NCBI GenBank assembly: GCA_003157175.1
Contig: PMIQ01000171.1
Coordinates: 1-13,427, forward strand
Source of the DNA: Chloroflexota bacterium
GTDB lineage: Bacteria; Chloroflexota; Limnocylindria; Limnocylindrales; CSP1-4
Direction: 5' to 3'
DNA length: 13,427 nucleotides
The notes below the pieces were generated by a model. That model was given only the letters and a program-made list of their open reading frames with translations, made no database searches and was not told where the DNA came from. Each line of letters starts with the position of its first letter. Within the stretch, counting starts at the first letter, position 1. This document shows positions 6,409-13,427 of this stretch, in pieces. Made by a program: the position numbers and the translations under genes.

Positions 6409-9400
6409 ACGTCCGCGGAGGCCGACCTCTCCGCCGCCAGATCGAGGCCGCTCTCAGCGGCGCGGCCGACCCACTGGGTGAGGACGGGCCCGGCCTTCCG
6501 GACCGAGCGACCCCGGGCGACGAGGAGGCGGACGAGTTTCCCGCCGGAGATGAGCCGGCCGAGCCGGTCCGCCGCGGCAAGCGCGGCCGGGAGCGCCACG
6601 TCGACGCGGAGATCCGCGTTGCGTACCAGGCCGCCCAGGCCGCGAAGGCGCAGGCGACGCGTGAAGCCGCCGGGGCGGTCCCGGGTTTCGGAGCTGCCAC
6701 GAACTCGCGGCGGCTGCCCGACCTGCATGTCCTGCCGCCGCTGCTGCACCCGAGCGGGGCCTTCGCCGCGCTCCGTCAGAGGCTCGGGGCGGAGAGCGCG
6801 CCACTCCCCGCCGGTGGGCGGCACGCCTCGCTGGCGGCCGTGCCGCACGGCGCCAAGACATTCCTGGCCGCGGCCCTCGCCCTCGACGGCGCGCCCGGTG
6901 GCGCCGGCGAGCGGCTCTGCTGGGTCGCCCGCGATGCCGAGATCGGCGACCGCGTTGCCGAGGAGCTGCAGTCGTGGCTGGGCGACCCCGACGCCGTGGC
7001 GATCCTGGAGCCGCGGTCGTCCCTCGCCTACGAGCGCAGCGAGCTGGTCCGCGACGAGACCGCGGCTCGTGTCGCGGCCCTGGCCCAGTGGCGCTCGGGC
7101 CGGGCTCGCGTCCTTGTCGCCAGCGTCCAGGCGCTTCTCCAGCACACCCTGGACCCGGCCGAGGTTCCGGCCGAACCGGGCCGCCTGCGCGTCGGTGCCC
7201 GTCTCCACCAGGATCAGCTGCTCCGCGAACTGCTCGCCCTCGGCTACGACCCCGTGCTCGAGGTCGCCGGCCGCGGCGAGTTCGCCCGTCGCGGCGGCCT
7301 CGTCGACGTCTTCCCGTCCGCGGCCCCGCTGCCGGTTCGGATCGAGCTGTTCGGCGACGAGATCGACTCGATGCGCGTCTTCGACCCGGCCGACCAGCGC
7401 AGCCTCCGCCCCGTCGACGAAGTGGTGCTGCTCCCCGCCAGCGAGTTCCTCGTCCCCGCCGGCGGCATTGCCGAGATCCGAGAGCGGCTCACGAGGCTGC
7501 CGGGGCGCGTGGCGGCCCGACTCCCGGACCGCCTTGCCGCGGATCTGGCCACTTTCGAGGAGGGCGTCCGGGCAGGCACGGGGGAGCTCGGCGCGCACTC
7601 GGGCCACATCCACGACATCGCCGCGTCCGCCCGCGCCCTCGCCACCGGCGACGCGGCCGAGGTCTGGGCCGCGGTCCTGTGCCCCTCGACCGGTCTAGAC
7701 CACGTTCCCGCCGGGACGCTCCTCGTCCTCGACGAGCCGGCCGAGATCGCCGACTCGGCCGACTTCCTGTGGCGCCAGGCGCAGGAGCGCCGCGATGAGC
7801 TCGTGTCCGCTCACGATCTGCCCGAGCAGTGGCCGGAGGCCTACCTGGGTCCGCGCGAGTGGAAGAGCCGCCTCCTGCGAGGACGGACTCTGGAGCTCAC
7901 CTGGGAATCCGAGGCTGCCTCTCCGACCGGCGGCGGAACGCCGATGGGCGACCTTTTCGGCTGGCGAGAGCCGGCGCTGCCGCCGGCCCGGACCGCGCGG
8001 CTGGCGCAGACGATCGCGGGCTGGACGAACGAAGGTGCTCGAGTCGTCCTGGCATCGGATCAGGCGCCCCGCCTGGCCGAGCTGCTGACCGAGCAGGACA
8101 TGCCGACCGCGGCGGTCGACCGGATCGCGCAAGCTCCCGGTCCCGGCACCAGAACGCTCGTCGGTCGGAGCCTGAACGGCGGCTTCGCGGACGGCCCGGA
8201 CGGGCTCGTCCTGGTCACCGACCGCGAGCTCTTCGGCACCGTCCGGGTTCGGCGGCCCAGGGCCATGCGCCGCGTCGTGCCCCGCGACATCCTGGACCGG
8301 CTGACCTCGGGCGACCTCGTCGTCCACGTCGACCACGGCATCGCCCGCTACGAGCGGATGCTGCGCCGCGGCGCCAGCGGCGAAGAGCGCGACTATCTGG
8401 AGCTGAGCTTCCACGGCACCGACAAGATCTTCCTGCCCGTCGAGCAGATCAACCGCATCAGCCGTTACTCCGGGGGTGAGAACCCCGAGCTCAGCAAGCT
8501 CGGCGGCAGCGAGTGGCTGCGGACCAAGCAGCGCGTCAAGCGGGCGGTCACCGACCTCGCCAAAGAGTTGCTCGATATCTACGCCGCACGAGCCGCCGCG
8601 CCGGGCTTCGCCTACCCGCCCGATACTCCGTGGCAGCAGGAGCTCGAGGCCTCGTTCCCGTACGAGGAGACACTCGACCAGCTCCGCGCCACGGCCGAGG
8701 TCAAGCTCGACATGGAGGCCGGCCGGCCGATGGACCGCCTCGTCGTCGGCGACGTCGGCTACGGCAAGACGGAAGTGGCGCTGCGCGGCGCGTTCAAGGC
8801 GCTCCAGGGCGGACGGCAGGTGGCCGTCCTCGTCCCGACGACCGTCCTGGCAGCGCAGCATTTCGAAACCTTCAGCCAGCGCTTCGCCGCCTTCCCGATC
8901 ACGGTTCGCCTGCTCAGCCGCTTCGTTTCCCAGACGGATCAGCAGGCGGCGGTCGAGGGGCTGGCCGAGGGCTCGGTGGACCTCGTCATCGGCACTCACC
9001 GCCTGCTCAGCAAAGACGTCCGGTTCAAGGACCTGGGCATGGTCATCGTCGACGAAGAGCAGCGCTTCGGCGTGGCCGCCAAGGAGCGACTCAAGAAGCT
9101 GCGCCGCGAGGTGGACGTGCTGACGCTCTCCGCGACGCCGATCCCGCGCACGCTCAACCTGGCCCTGGCAGGCGTCCGCGACCTGTCGCTGATCGAAACG
9201 CCGCCCGAGGACCGCCTGCCGATCCAGACTCGAGTCGCCGAGGCCTCGGCCGGGCTGGTTCGCGACGCGATCCTGCGCGAGCTCGATCGCGGCGGCCAGG
9301 TCTTCTTCGTCCACAACCGCGTCGAGACGATCGAGGCCCAGGCCGAGCAGCTGCGTCAGCTGCTGCCCGGAGTGCGCATCGCCGTGGGCCACGGACAGAT

Positions 9401-10346
9401 GCCGGAGGGCCAGCTCGAGAAGGTGATGATCGCCTTTGCCGGCGGCGCCACGGAGGTCCTCGTCTGTACCACGATCATAGAGTCGGGCCTGGACATCCCG
9501 AACGCCAACACCATCGTCATCGACCGGGCGGACACCCTGGGCCTGGCTCAGCTGTACCAGCTCCGCGGTCGCGTGGGGCGCTCCTCGCGGCGTGCCTATG
9601 CGTACCTGCTCTATCGCCGTCGCGAGCGGCTTTCCGATGTGGCGCGAAAGCGGTTGCAGGCGATCTTCAACGCCTCGGAGCTCGGCGCCGGCTTCCAGAT
9701 CGCCCTATCGGACCTCGAGATCCGCGGCGCCGGCAACATCCTTGGCGCCGAGCAGCACGGCCACGTGGCGGCCGTCGGCTTCGACCTCTATACGCGCCTG
9801 CTGGCGGAGGCGGTCGAGGAGCAGAAGGCGGAGTTCGAAGGCAGACCGGCCGAGATCGAACGTCCCGGCGCCGTGGTCGACCTGCCGGTCGACGCTCATC
9901 TGCCCGACTCGTACGTGCCCGATACCGCCCAGAAGCTCGAGCTATACCGGCGTCTCGGCCGCGTCCGAACCGCCGGCGAGCTGGCCGCCTTCCGCCAGGA
10001 GCTGGCCGATCGCTTTGGCCCCACGCCCCAGCCGGTCCTGCGCTTGCTCGAGGTGGTGGAGCTGCGCATGGCGGCAGAGGCCGCCGGGATCGCCTCGATC
10101 TCGAGGGAAGAGGGCGAGCTGGTAGTTCGGCTGGGCACGCTGTCGCGGGCCGCGGTGATGCGCGCCCTGGCGCCGATGGGCCGAGACGCCGTCCGGTTCG
10201 GCACGAACCAGGCCCGCATTCGTCTGCCGCGCGATCCGGCCCGGTCCTGGAGCTTGGCCCAGTCCGTGGTTTCGCGCCTCCTGCCGGCCGCGGCGGAGCA
10301 GCGCGAGCAACGAGAGCGTGCGGCCGCGGCCCAGGATCCGCGCTAA
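6405..10346 (+). CDS. mfd: Transcription-repair coupling factor Mfd
   Basis: Large ATP-dependent translocase of 1313 residues that removes RNA polymerase stalled at DNA damage and recruits UvrA. The UvrB-like N-terminal module spans about 105-450, with RRGGLVDVFP (296-305) and RIELFGDEIDSMRVFDPADQ (312-331). The CarD-like polymerase-interaction domain starts at about 633 (SGDLVVHVDHGIARY). The translocase follows with Walker A GDVGYGKTE (782-790), the DEEQ box (883-886), SATPIPRTLN (909-918) and motif VI QLRGRVGRSSR (1052-1062). The C-terminal TRCF domain lies at about 1160-1260. The family is usually about 1150 residues; the excess is mainly a 100-residue N-terminal extension, acidic and Pro-rich at first and then basic and Ala-rich. 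GTG 6405 overlaps the pth stop, and no other start codon is evident before the conserved core, so the extension appears genuine. Open frame upstream of 6405 is a shadow of pth. Confidence 0.97.
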   Translation: MNVRGGRPLRRQIEAALSGAADPLGEDGPGLPDRATPGDEEADEFPAGDEPAEPVRRGKRGRERHVDAEIRVAYQAAQAAKAQATREAAGAVPGFGAATNSRRLPDLHVLPPLLHPSGAFAALRQRLGAESAPLPAGGRHASLAAVPHGAKTFLAAALALDGAPGGAGERLCWVARDAEIGDRVAEELQSWLGDPDAVAILEPRSSLAYERSELVRDETAARVAALAQWRSGRARVLVASVQALLQHTLDPAEVPAEPGRLRVGARLHQDQLLRELLALGYDPVLEVAGRGEFARRGGLVDVFPSAAPLPVRIELFGDEIDSMRVFDPADQRSLRPVDEVVLLPASEFLVPAGGIAEIRERLTRLPGRVAARLPDRLAADLATFEEGVRAGTGELGAHSGHIHDIAASARALATGDAAEVWAAVLCPSTGLDHVPAGTLLVLDEPAEIADSADFLWRQAQERRDELVSAHDLPEQWPEAYLGPREWKSRLLRGRTLELTWESEAASPTGGGTPMGDLFGWREPALPPARTARLAQTIAGWTNEGARVVLASDQAPRLAELLTEQDMPTAAVDRIAQAPGPGTRTLVGRSLNGGFADGPDGLVLVTDRELFGTVRVRRPRAMRRVVPRDILDRLTSGDLVVHVDHGIARYERMLRRGASGEERDYLELSFHGTDKIFLPVEQINRISRYSGGENPELSKLGGSEWLRTKQRVKRAVTDLAKELLDIYAARAAAPGFAYPPDTPWQQELEASFPYEETLDQLRATAEVKLDMEAGRPMDRLVVGDVGYGKTEVALRGAFKALQGGRQVAVLVPTTVLAAQHFETFSQRFAAFPITVRLLSRFVSQTDQQAAVEGLAEGSVDLVIGTHRLLSKDVRFKDLGMVIVDEEQRFGVAAKERLKKLRREVDVLTLSATPIPRTLNLALAGVRDLSLIETPPEDRLPIQTRVAEASAGLVRDAILRELDRGGQVFFVHNRVETIEAQAEQLRQLLPGVRIAVGHGQMPEGQLEKVMIAFAGGATEVLVCTTIIESGLDIPNANTIVIDRADTLGLAQLYQLRGRVGRSSRRAYAYLLYRRRERLSDVARKRLQAIFNASELGAGFQIALSDLEIRGAGNILGAEQHGHVAAVGFDLYTRLLAEAVEEQKAEFEGRPAEIERPGAVVDLPVDAHLPDSYVPDTAQKLELYRRLGRVRTAGELAAFRQELADRFGPTPQPVLRLLEVVELRMAAEAAGIASISREEGELVVRLGTLSRAAVMRALAPMGRDAVRFGTNQARIRLPRDPARSWSLAQSVVSRLLPAAAEQREQRERAAAAQDPR

Positions 10347-10527
10347 AACTCGCTCCGTCCACCGCGGTCGGAGGGTCCAATTTGGCCTCTTCTGGACTCG
10401 ATCGCGTACCCTATGGGCGGCCCGGATCGCCGTGATTTGCCCGGGCCGAGCCACGGAGGGGCCGTCACGGGCGGCCGCTCGGTTCCGTCGCATCCCACCT
10501 CGCAGGGACCAAACAGAAGGACAGGGG

Positions 10528-12810
10528 ATGCAACAGACCAGCACGAAGAGGGCACGCGGCTCCCGCGAAAAGGAGAACTTCCGTCCCGATATCGAGGGGC
10601 TTCGAGGGGTCGCCGTCCTTCTCGTCGTCTTCTTTCACGCCGGGCTCCTTTCGAATTCCTCCTTCCAGGTCCCGGGCGGTTTCATCGGCGTCGATCTCTT
10701 TTTCGTCGTCTCCGGCTTCCTGATCACGGGCCTCCTCATCCGCGAGCGCGAGAGGACGGGCCGGGTCAGCTTCTCCAAGTTCTATGCGCGGCGAGTGCGC
10801 CGCATCCTGCCCGCGGCTGCGGTCGTGCTGCTGATCACGATCCCTCTCTCGTACGCGCTCGTCACTTTGATCCAGCGTCCGGACACCATGGAGGACGGTG
10901 CGGCAGCCGCCCTCTCCATCGCCAACATTCGCTTTGCCCTCACGACGGACTACTTCAACCCGGTCACCTACTCGCCGTTCCTCCACTTCTGGTCGCTCGG
11001 TGTGGAGGAACAGTTCTACTTCGTCTGGCCGGCCCTCCTGTTCGTCGCGGCCTGGCGCGCTCCGCGTCTTGGGGCCGGCGCGGCCCTGCTCGCAGTGGTC
11101 GTGCTCTCATTCGCGGCGAGCCTCTACATGACCGACACGAACCCGAGTTGGGCCTTCTACATGCTGCCCACCCGAGCCTGGCAGCTCGCCGCCGGCGGTC
11201 TTCTGGCGGTCGGGGCCGGCTCGCTCGCCCGGGTGCCGGGCGCCTTCCGACAGGTCATCGGCCAGGCGCTGGTGATCTTCGGCTGGCTGGCGCTCGCGGC
11301 GCTGCTGGTCGACGCTTTCATGCTCAACTCGAACGTCGCGTATCCGGGCATGGCGGCGCTAGTGCCAACGATCGCGGGCCTGCTGCTCATCGCCTCCGGG
11401 ACGCAGCCTCACGGTCCGGGTGTGCTTCTTGGGCTGCTGCCGATCCGCTTCATCGGCAAGATCAGCTACTCGCTGTATCTGTGGCACTGGCCGATGCTGA
11501 TCCTGGGCGGCCTGTATCTCCAGAGCACTCAGGCGCTGGCTGTGGCCCCCGACCAGACGCTGCAGTTGCTCACTCCGGTTCAGGCCTACGCGCTTGCGCT
11601 CTTCTCCATTCCGGTTGCGACGGTGAGCTGGGGCCTGGTAGAGGAACCGTTCCGGCGCGGCTACATCCCGCTGCCCCGCCCGAGCCGGACAGTGATGGCC
11701 GGCGTGGCCGTGATGGTCCTGGTCGCCCTGGTCGGCACCAGTTTCACCGTCAGCGCGCAGAACGACCTGAACGACCTCGGCGGCGGAACGGCCCAGGTCA
11801 ACCCGACAGACACCCCGCAGCCGACCGATACGACCGGCCCAGACGCAACGGACACGCCCGACATGACGACGCCCAGCTTCGCGACGATCGAGCCGGGTGA
11901 CACGCCCACGCCCGTGCCCGGCATGACCCCGGCCCTGACTATGCCCACGGCCGGCCCGCCGCCCACGAGCTATGCGGTCACCAACGCGCTCCGCCCCACT
12001 CTGGCCAACGCGCCTACGAACTACGAGGCGCCCTGGGGCGATCACTGCCTGGGCTGGGAGCCGACGACGGTCTTGCCCGCCTGGGGCAAGTGCGTATACG
12101 GCAACCCCCACGGAACCTACCAGGTCGCCCTGATCGGCGATTCGCATGCCTCCGCGCTCTTCCCCGCGGTCAACGCGGTGGCCAAGGCCCAGGGGTGGAA
12201 GCTCGTGGTGTACCTGAAGATCGACTGCTCCTTCATCGACATGCCGATCAACGACATCAACCTCAAGCGCCAATACACCGAATGCGCGACCTGGAACAAC
12301 AACGTCATCGCGCGGCTGAAAGCCCACCCGCCGGATCTCGCCCTCGTGACCATGATGCGCGAGATCATGAACACGAACTCATCTGACGGCACCATCTCGG
12401 GCCAGGGCAACGCCATGGGTCGCGAGATGAGCAAGATCCCGAGCTCCACCCAAGTCGTGATGATCCAGGACATCCCGGACCCGTGGACCTATTCGGTGCC
12501 GACGTGCCTGTCTCAGAACCTGTCCGATTACCGCAAGTGCGCCTATGCGCGCTCGAGCGGCTTTGGACGGTCGATGGGTAAGCGCGAGGCCATAGCGGCA
12601 AAGGCGGCGGGGGCGAGCCTGATCAACCTCAGCGACGCGATCTGCCCCGGAACGGGAGCGTGTCCGGCGGTTCTCAACGGCATGATCACGTTCCGCGACC
12701 AGCATCATCTGACGGCCATATTCTCCGCTTCGCTGGCGCCCGCCCTGGACCAGAAGCTTGTGGCGGTCCTCAATGCGACAGCGACTCCGCCACCCCCGTC
12801 ACCGTCGTAG
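10528..12810 (+). CDS. OafA/YrhL-type membrane O-acyltransferase with C-terminal SGNH domain
   Basis: A 760-residue two-part envelope enzyme predicted to move acyl (often acetyl) groups across the membrane onto a polysaccharide or peptidoglycan-like acceptor. The N-terminal acyltransferase-3 domain (about 17-410) opens with FRPDIEGLRGVAVLLVVFFH, including the conserved H37. It continues with GVDLFFVVSGFLIT (54-67), FYARRVRRILP (85-95), FWSLGVEEQFYFVWP (154-168) and YSLYLWHWP (314-322), with about ten to eleven membrane helices. A Thr/Pro/Asp linker (about 412-482) leads to an SGNH hydrolase-like domain with GDSH (537-540, nucleophile S539) and the DxxH pair D724/H727 in DQHHLT. The soluble part has eight cysteines (507, 522, 567, 586, 660, 671, 706, 712), consistent with disulfides outside the cytoplasm. 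ATG 10528 is preceded by AGAAGGA. Neighbours mfd and apt are unrelated, so it is probably its own unit. Acceptor unknown. Confidence 0.92.
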   Translation: MQQTSTKRARGSREKENFRPDIEGLRGVAVLLVVFFHAGLLSNSSFQVPGGFIGVDLFFVVSGFLITGLLIRERERTGRVSFSKFYARRVRRILPAAAVVLLITIPLSYALVTLIQRPDTMEDGAAAALSIANIRFALTTDYFNPVTYSPFLHFWSLGVEEQFYFVWPALLFVAAWRAPRLGAGAALLAVVVLSFAASLYMTDTNPSWAFYMLPTRAWQLAAGGLLAVGAGSLARVPGAFRQVIGQALVIFGWLALAALLVDAFMLNSNVAYPGMAALVPTIAGLLLIASGTQPHGPGVLLGLLPIRFIGKISYSLYLWHWPMLILGGLYLQSTQALAVAPDQTLQLLTPVQAYALALFSIPVATVSWGLVEEPFRRGYIPLPRPSRTVMAGVAVMVLVALVGTSFTVSAQNDLNDLGGGTAQVNPTDTPQPTDTTGPDATDTPDMTTPSFATIEPGDTPTPVPGMTPALTMPTAGPPPTSYAVTNALRPTLANAPTNYEAPWGDHCLGWEPTTVLPAWGKCVYGNPHGTYQVALIGDSHASALFPAVNAVAKAQGWKLVVYLKIDCSFIDMPINDINLKRQYTECATWNNNVIARLKAHPPDLALVTMMREIMNTNSSDGTISGQGNAMGREMSKIPSSTQVVMIQDIPDPWTYSVPTCLSQNLSDYRKCAYARSSGFGRSMGKREAIAAKAAGASLINLSDAICPGTGACPAVLNGMITFRDQHHLTAIFSASLAPALDQKLVAVLNATATPPPPSPS

Positions 12811-12830
12811 CCGGGAGTCTGATTCGTCCG

Positions 12831-12846
12831 GCGGCCGGCCGGCCGC
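12831..12846 (+). terminator. GC-rich palindrome after the acyltransferase, possible terminator
   Basis: GCGGCCGGCCGGCCGC is a perfect 16-nt palindrome 20 nt past the acyltransferase stop. As RNA it can form a very stable short hairpin. There is no following T-run, only GATT, so intrinsic termination would have to be of the U-less kind proposed for some high-GC bacteria. Simple CGGC repetition also explains it. Confidence 0.3.
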
Positions 12847-12888
12847 GATTCACCGGATCGCCGCGAACGTCTCGTCCGGTCGGTCGGC

Positions 12889-12900
12889 GATCCGCAATTG
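12889..12900 (+). repeat. Left copy of GAT[C/G]CGCAATTG repeat upstream of apt
   Basis: GATCCGCAATTG. The copy at 12963-12974 matches at 11 of 12 positions in the same orientation. The starts are 74 bp apart, close to seven helical turns, so both copies would face the same side of the DNA. AT-rich CAATTG stands out in this GC-rich spacer. A pair of protein-binding sites is possible but unproven. Confidence 0.35.
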
Positions 12901-12962
12901 GCACCGGCGGACCCGGGCTCCCGACGGGCCCCCACGACGCCAACTCCTACTTGGCCGTGGCG

Positions 12963-12974
12963 GATGCGCAATTG
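12963..12974 (+). repeat. Right copy of GAT[C/G]CGCAATTG repeat upstream of apt
   Basis: GATGCGCAATTG, the partner of 12889-12900, differing at one base. It lies about 36 bp upstream of the -10-like hexamer at 13010 and about 90 bp before the apt start, where an upstream activator or repressor site would be expected. Confidence 0.35.
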
Positions 12975-13009
12975 TCAGGTTGGCAGGTCGGGAGTCCATG
13001 TCGCTGCGG

Positions 13010-13015
13010 TAGACT
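13010..13015 (+). promoter_or_regulatory. Weak candidate -10 element for apt
   Basis: TAGACT matches TATAAT at four of six positions and resembles the -10 proposed for rpsU (TACACT). It would place the start of transcription near 13022, about 40 nt before the apt start codon. No matching -35 is found at normal spacing; TTGGCA at 12980-12985 is 24 bp away, too far. Weak by-eye call. Confidence 0.25.
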
Positions 13016-13045
13016 TCGCCTGCCGAACCCAATCGAAGCTTGACC

Positions 13046-13050
13046 GGAGG
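13046..13050 (+). promoter_or_regulatory. Shine-Dalgarno of apt
   Basis: GGAGG lies 11 nt before ATG 13062 and supports that start codon, after which the usual Apt N-terminus follows at once. Confidence 0.6.
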
Positions 13051-13061
13051 ACCGCCTCGAC

Positions 13062-13427
13062 ATGACAGCCGAGGAGCTACGCGCCAAGATCCGCGAAATC
13101 CCGGACTTTCCCAAGCCGGGCATCCTCTTCTACGACATCACGACCCTCCTCAAGGATCCGGACGCCTACCACGAGGCGATCGATCTCATGATCGAGCCGT
13201 ATCGCGACGCGGGCGTGGAACTCGTCGTGGGTATGGAGTCACGCGGTTTCATCTTCAGCGGCCCGCTCGCCTACCAGCTGCATGCCGGCCTGGTGCCGGT
13301 GCGCAAGCTCGGCAAGCTGCCGTCGGAGACCGTGTCGGTCGAATATGCGCTCGAGTACGGCTCCAACACGCTCGAGATCCACAAAGATGCCATCGGTCGA
13401 GGCCAGCGCGTCCTGATCGTCGACGAC
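13062..13427 (+). CDS. apt: Adenine phosphoribosyltransferase (3' end outside window)
   Basis: The first 122 codons of a purine-salvage enzyme that makes AMP and pyrophosphate from adenine and PRPP. The start reads [20 protein letters not shown] followed by [15 protein letters not shown], a near-canonical Apt N-terminus. Next come [11 protein letters not shown] (about 59-69), the base-binding and dimer region, then [10 protein letters not shown] and the flexible loop [20 protein letters not shown]. The visible part ends in RVLIVDD, the beginning of the PRPP-binding loop normally continuing LLATGGT. Full-length Apt is about 170 residues, so roughly 50 codons are missing beyond the right edge; this is a window cut, with no sign of a broken gene. 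It has its own upstream spacer of about 250 bp and is probably transcribed independently of the acyltransferase. Confidence 0.95.
   Translation, partial: MTAEELRAKIREIPDFPKPGILFYDITTLLKDPDAYHEAIDLMIEPYRDAGVELVVGMESRGFIFSGPLAYQLHAGLVPVRKLGKLPSETVSVEYALEYGSNTLEIHKDAIGRGQRVLIVDD

Noticed and set aside
7695..9392. Minus-strand open frame of 565 codons inside mfd
   Set aside because: Antisense shadow of the Mfd helicase core; no domain and no ribosome binding site.
10353..10383. Possible terminator after mfd: CTCCG/CGGAG arms around ACCGCGGT, followed by AATTT
   Set aside because: The stem is only five pairs with an awkward palindromic loop, and the short T-run begins several bases after the stem. 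Too weak to call.
10382..10412. Promoter-like TTGGCC and TACCCT before the acyltransferase
   Set aside because: Four of six matches for the -35 hexamer and about as weak a -10, with a 19-bp spacer; similar matches occur by chance. The gene probably has a promoter in 10347-10527, but I cannot place it.
12811..13061. Search for tRNA or small protein genes in the acyltransferase-apt spacer
   Set aside because: No T-loop consensus or cloverleaf is visible, and the open frames through it are extensions or shadows without plausible starts.

Overview
The window is a compact, high-GC stretch (roughly two thirds or more G+C by eye) of ordinary bacterial chromosome. It carries seven complete protein genes and one gene cut off by the right edge. 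The mix fits a high-GC, non-proteobacterial lineage, most plausibly a Chloroflexota (for example Limnocylindria/Ellin6529-like) or a deep actinobacterial relative. The signs are GTG and TTG starts, the rpsU-yqeY-pgpH-ybeY order, pth next to mfd, the 7TM-HD c-di-AMP phosphodiesterase PgpH, and an actinobacterial-looking YbeY. This taxonomic guess is inference; no rRNA or other decisive marker is present.

Layout. (1) 25-1746, minus strand: an AMP-forming long-chain acyl-CoA synthetase, divergent from everything else. (2) 1747-1925: divergent intergenic region with a good sigma70-type promoter facing right and an unusually complete Shine-Dalgarno sequence. (3) 1926-5571, plus strand: rpsU (TTG start), yqeY, pgpH and ybeY, a translation, RNA-maturation and c-di-AMP cluster. 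An inverted-repeat element separates rpsU from the rest. (4) 5572-5721: spacer with an extended -10 candidate and a perfect 14-nt palindrome. (5) 5722-10346: pth and mfd, overlapping by four bases (GTGA). (6) 10528-12810: a membrane O-acyltransferase fused to an extracytoplasmic SGNH domain. (7) 12811-13061: spacer with a GC palindrome and a near-identical 12-bp repeat pair 74 bp apart. (8) 13062 to the right edge: apt, truncated.

How the genes fit together. S21, YqeY, YbeY and peptidyl-tRNA hydrolase all serve ribosome assembly, rRNA maturation or tRNA recycling. PgpH sets c-di-AMP levels, and Mfd couples stalled transcription to DNA repair. The acyltransferase probably modifies an envelope polysaccharide and appears to be an independent unit. 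Apt salvages adenine.

I see no IS element, phage gene, CRISPR array, tRNA or rRNA, and no convincing new multi-gene system. The points most worth a second look are regulatory: the rpsU leader and the rpsU/yqeY junction. After those come the long acidic N-terminal extension of Mfd, the loss of the usual conserved Arg in YbeY, and the repeat pair upstream of apt.
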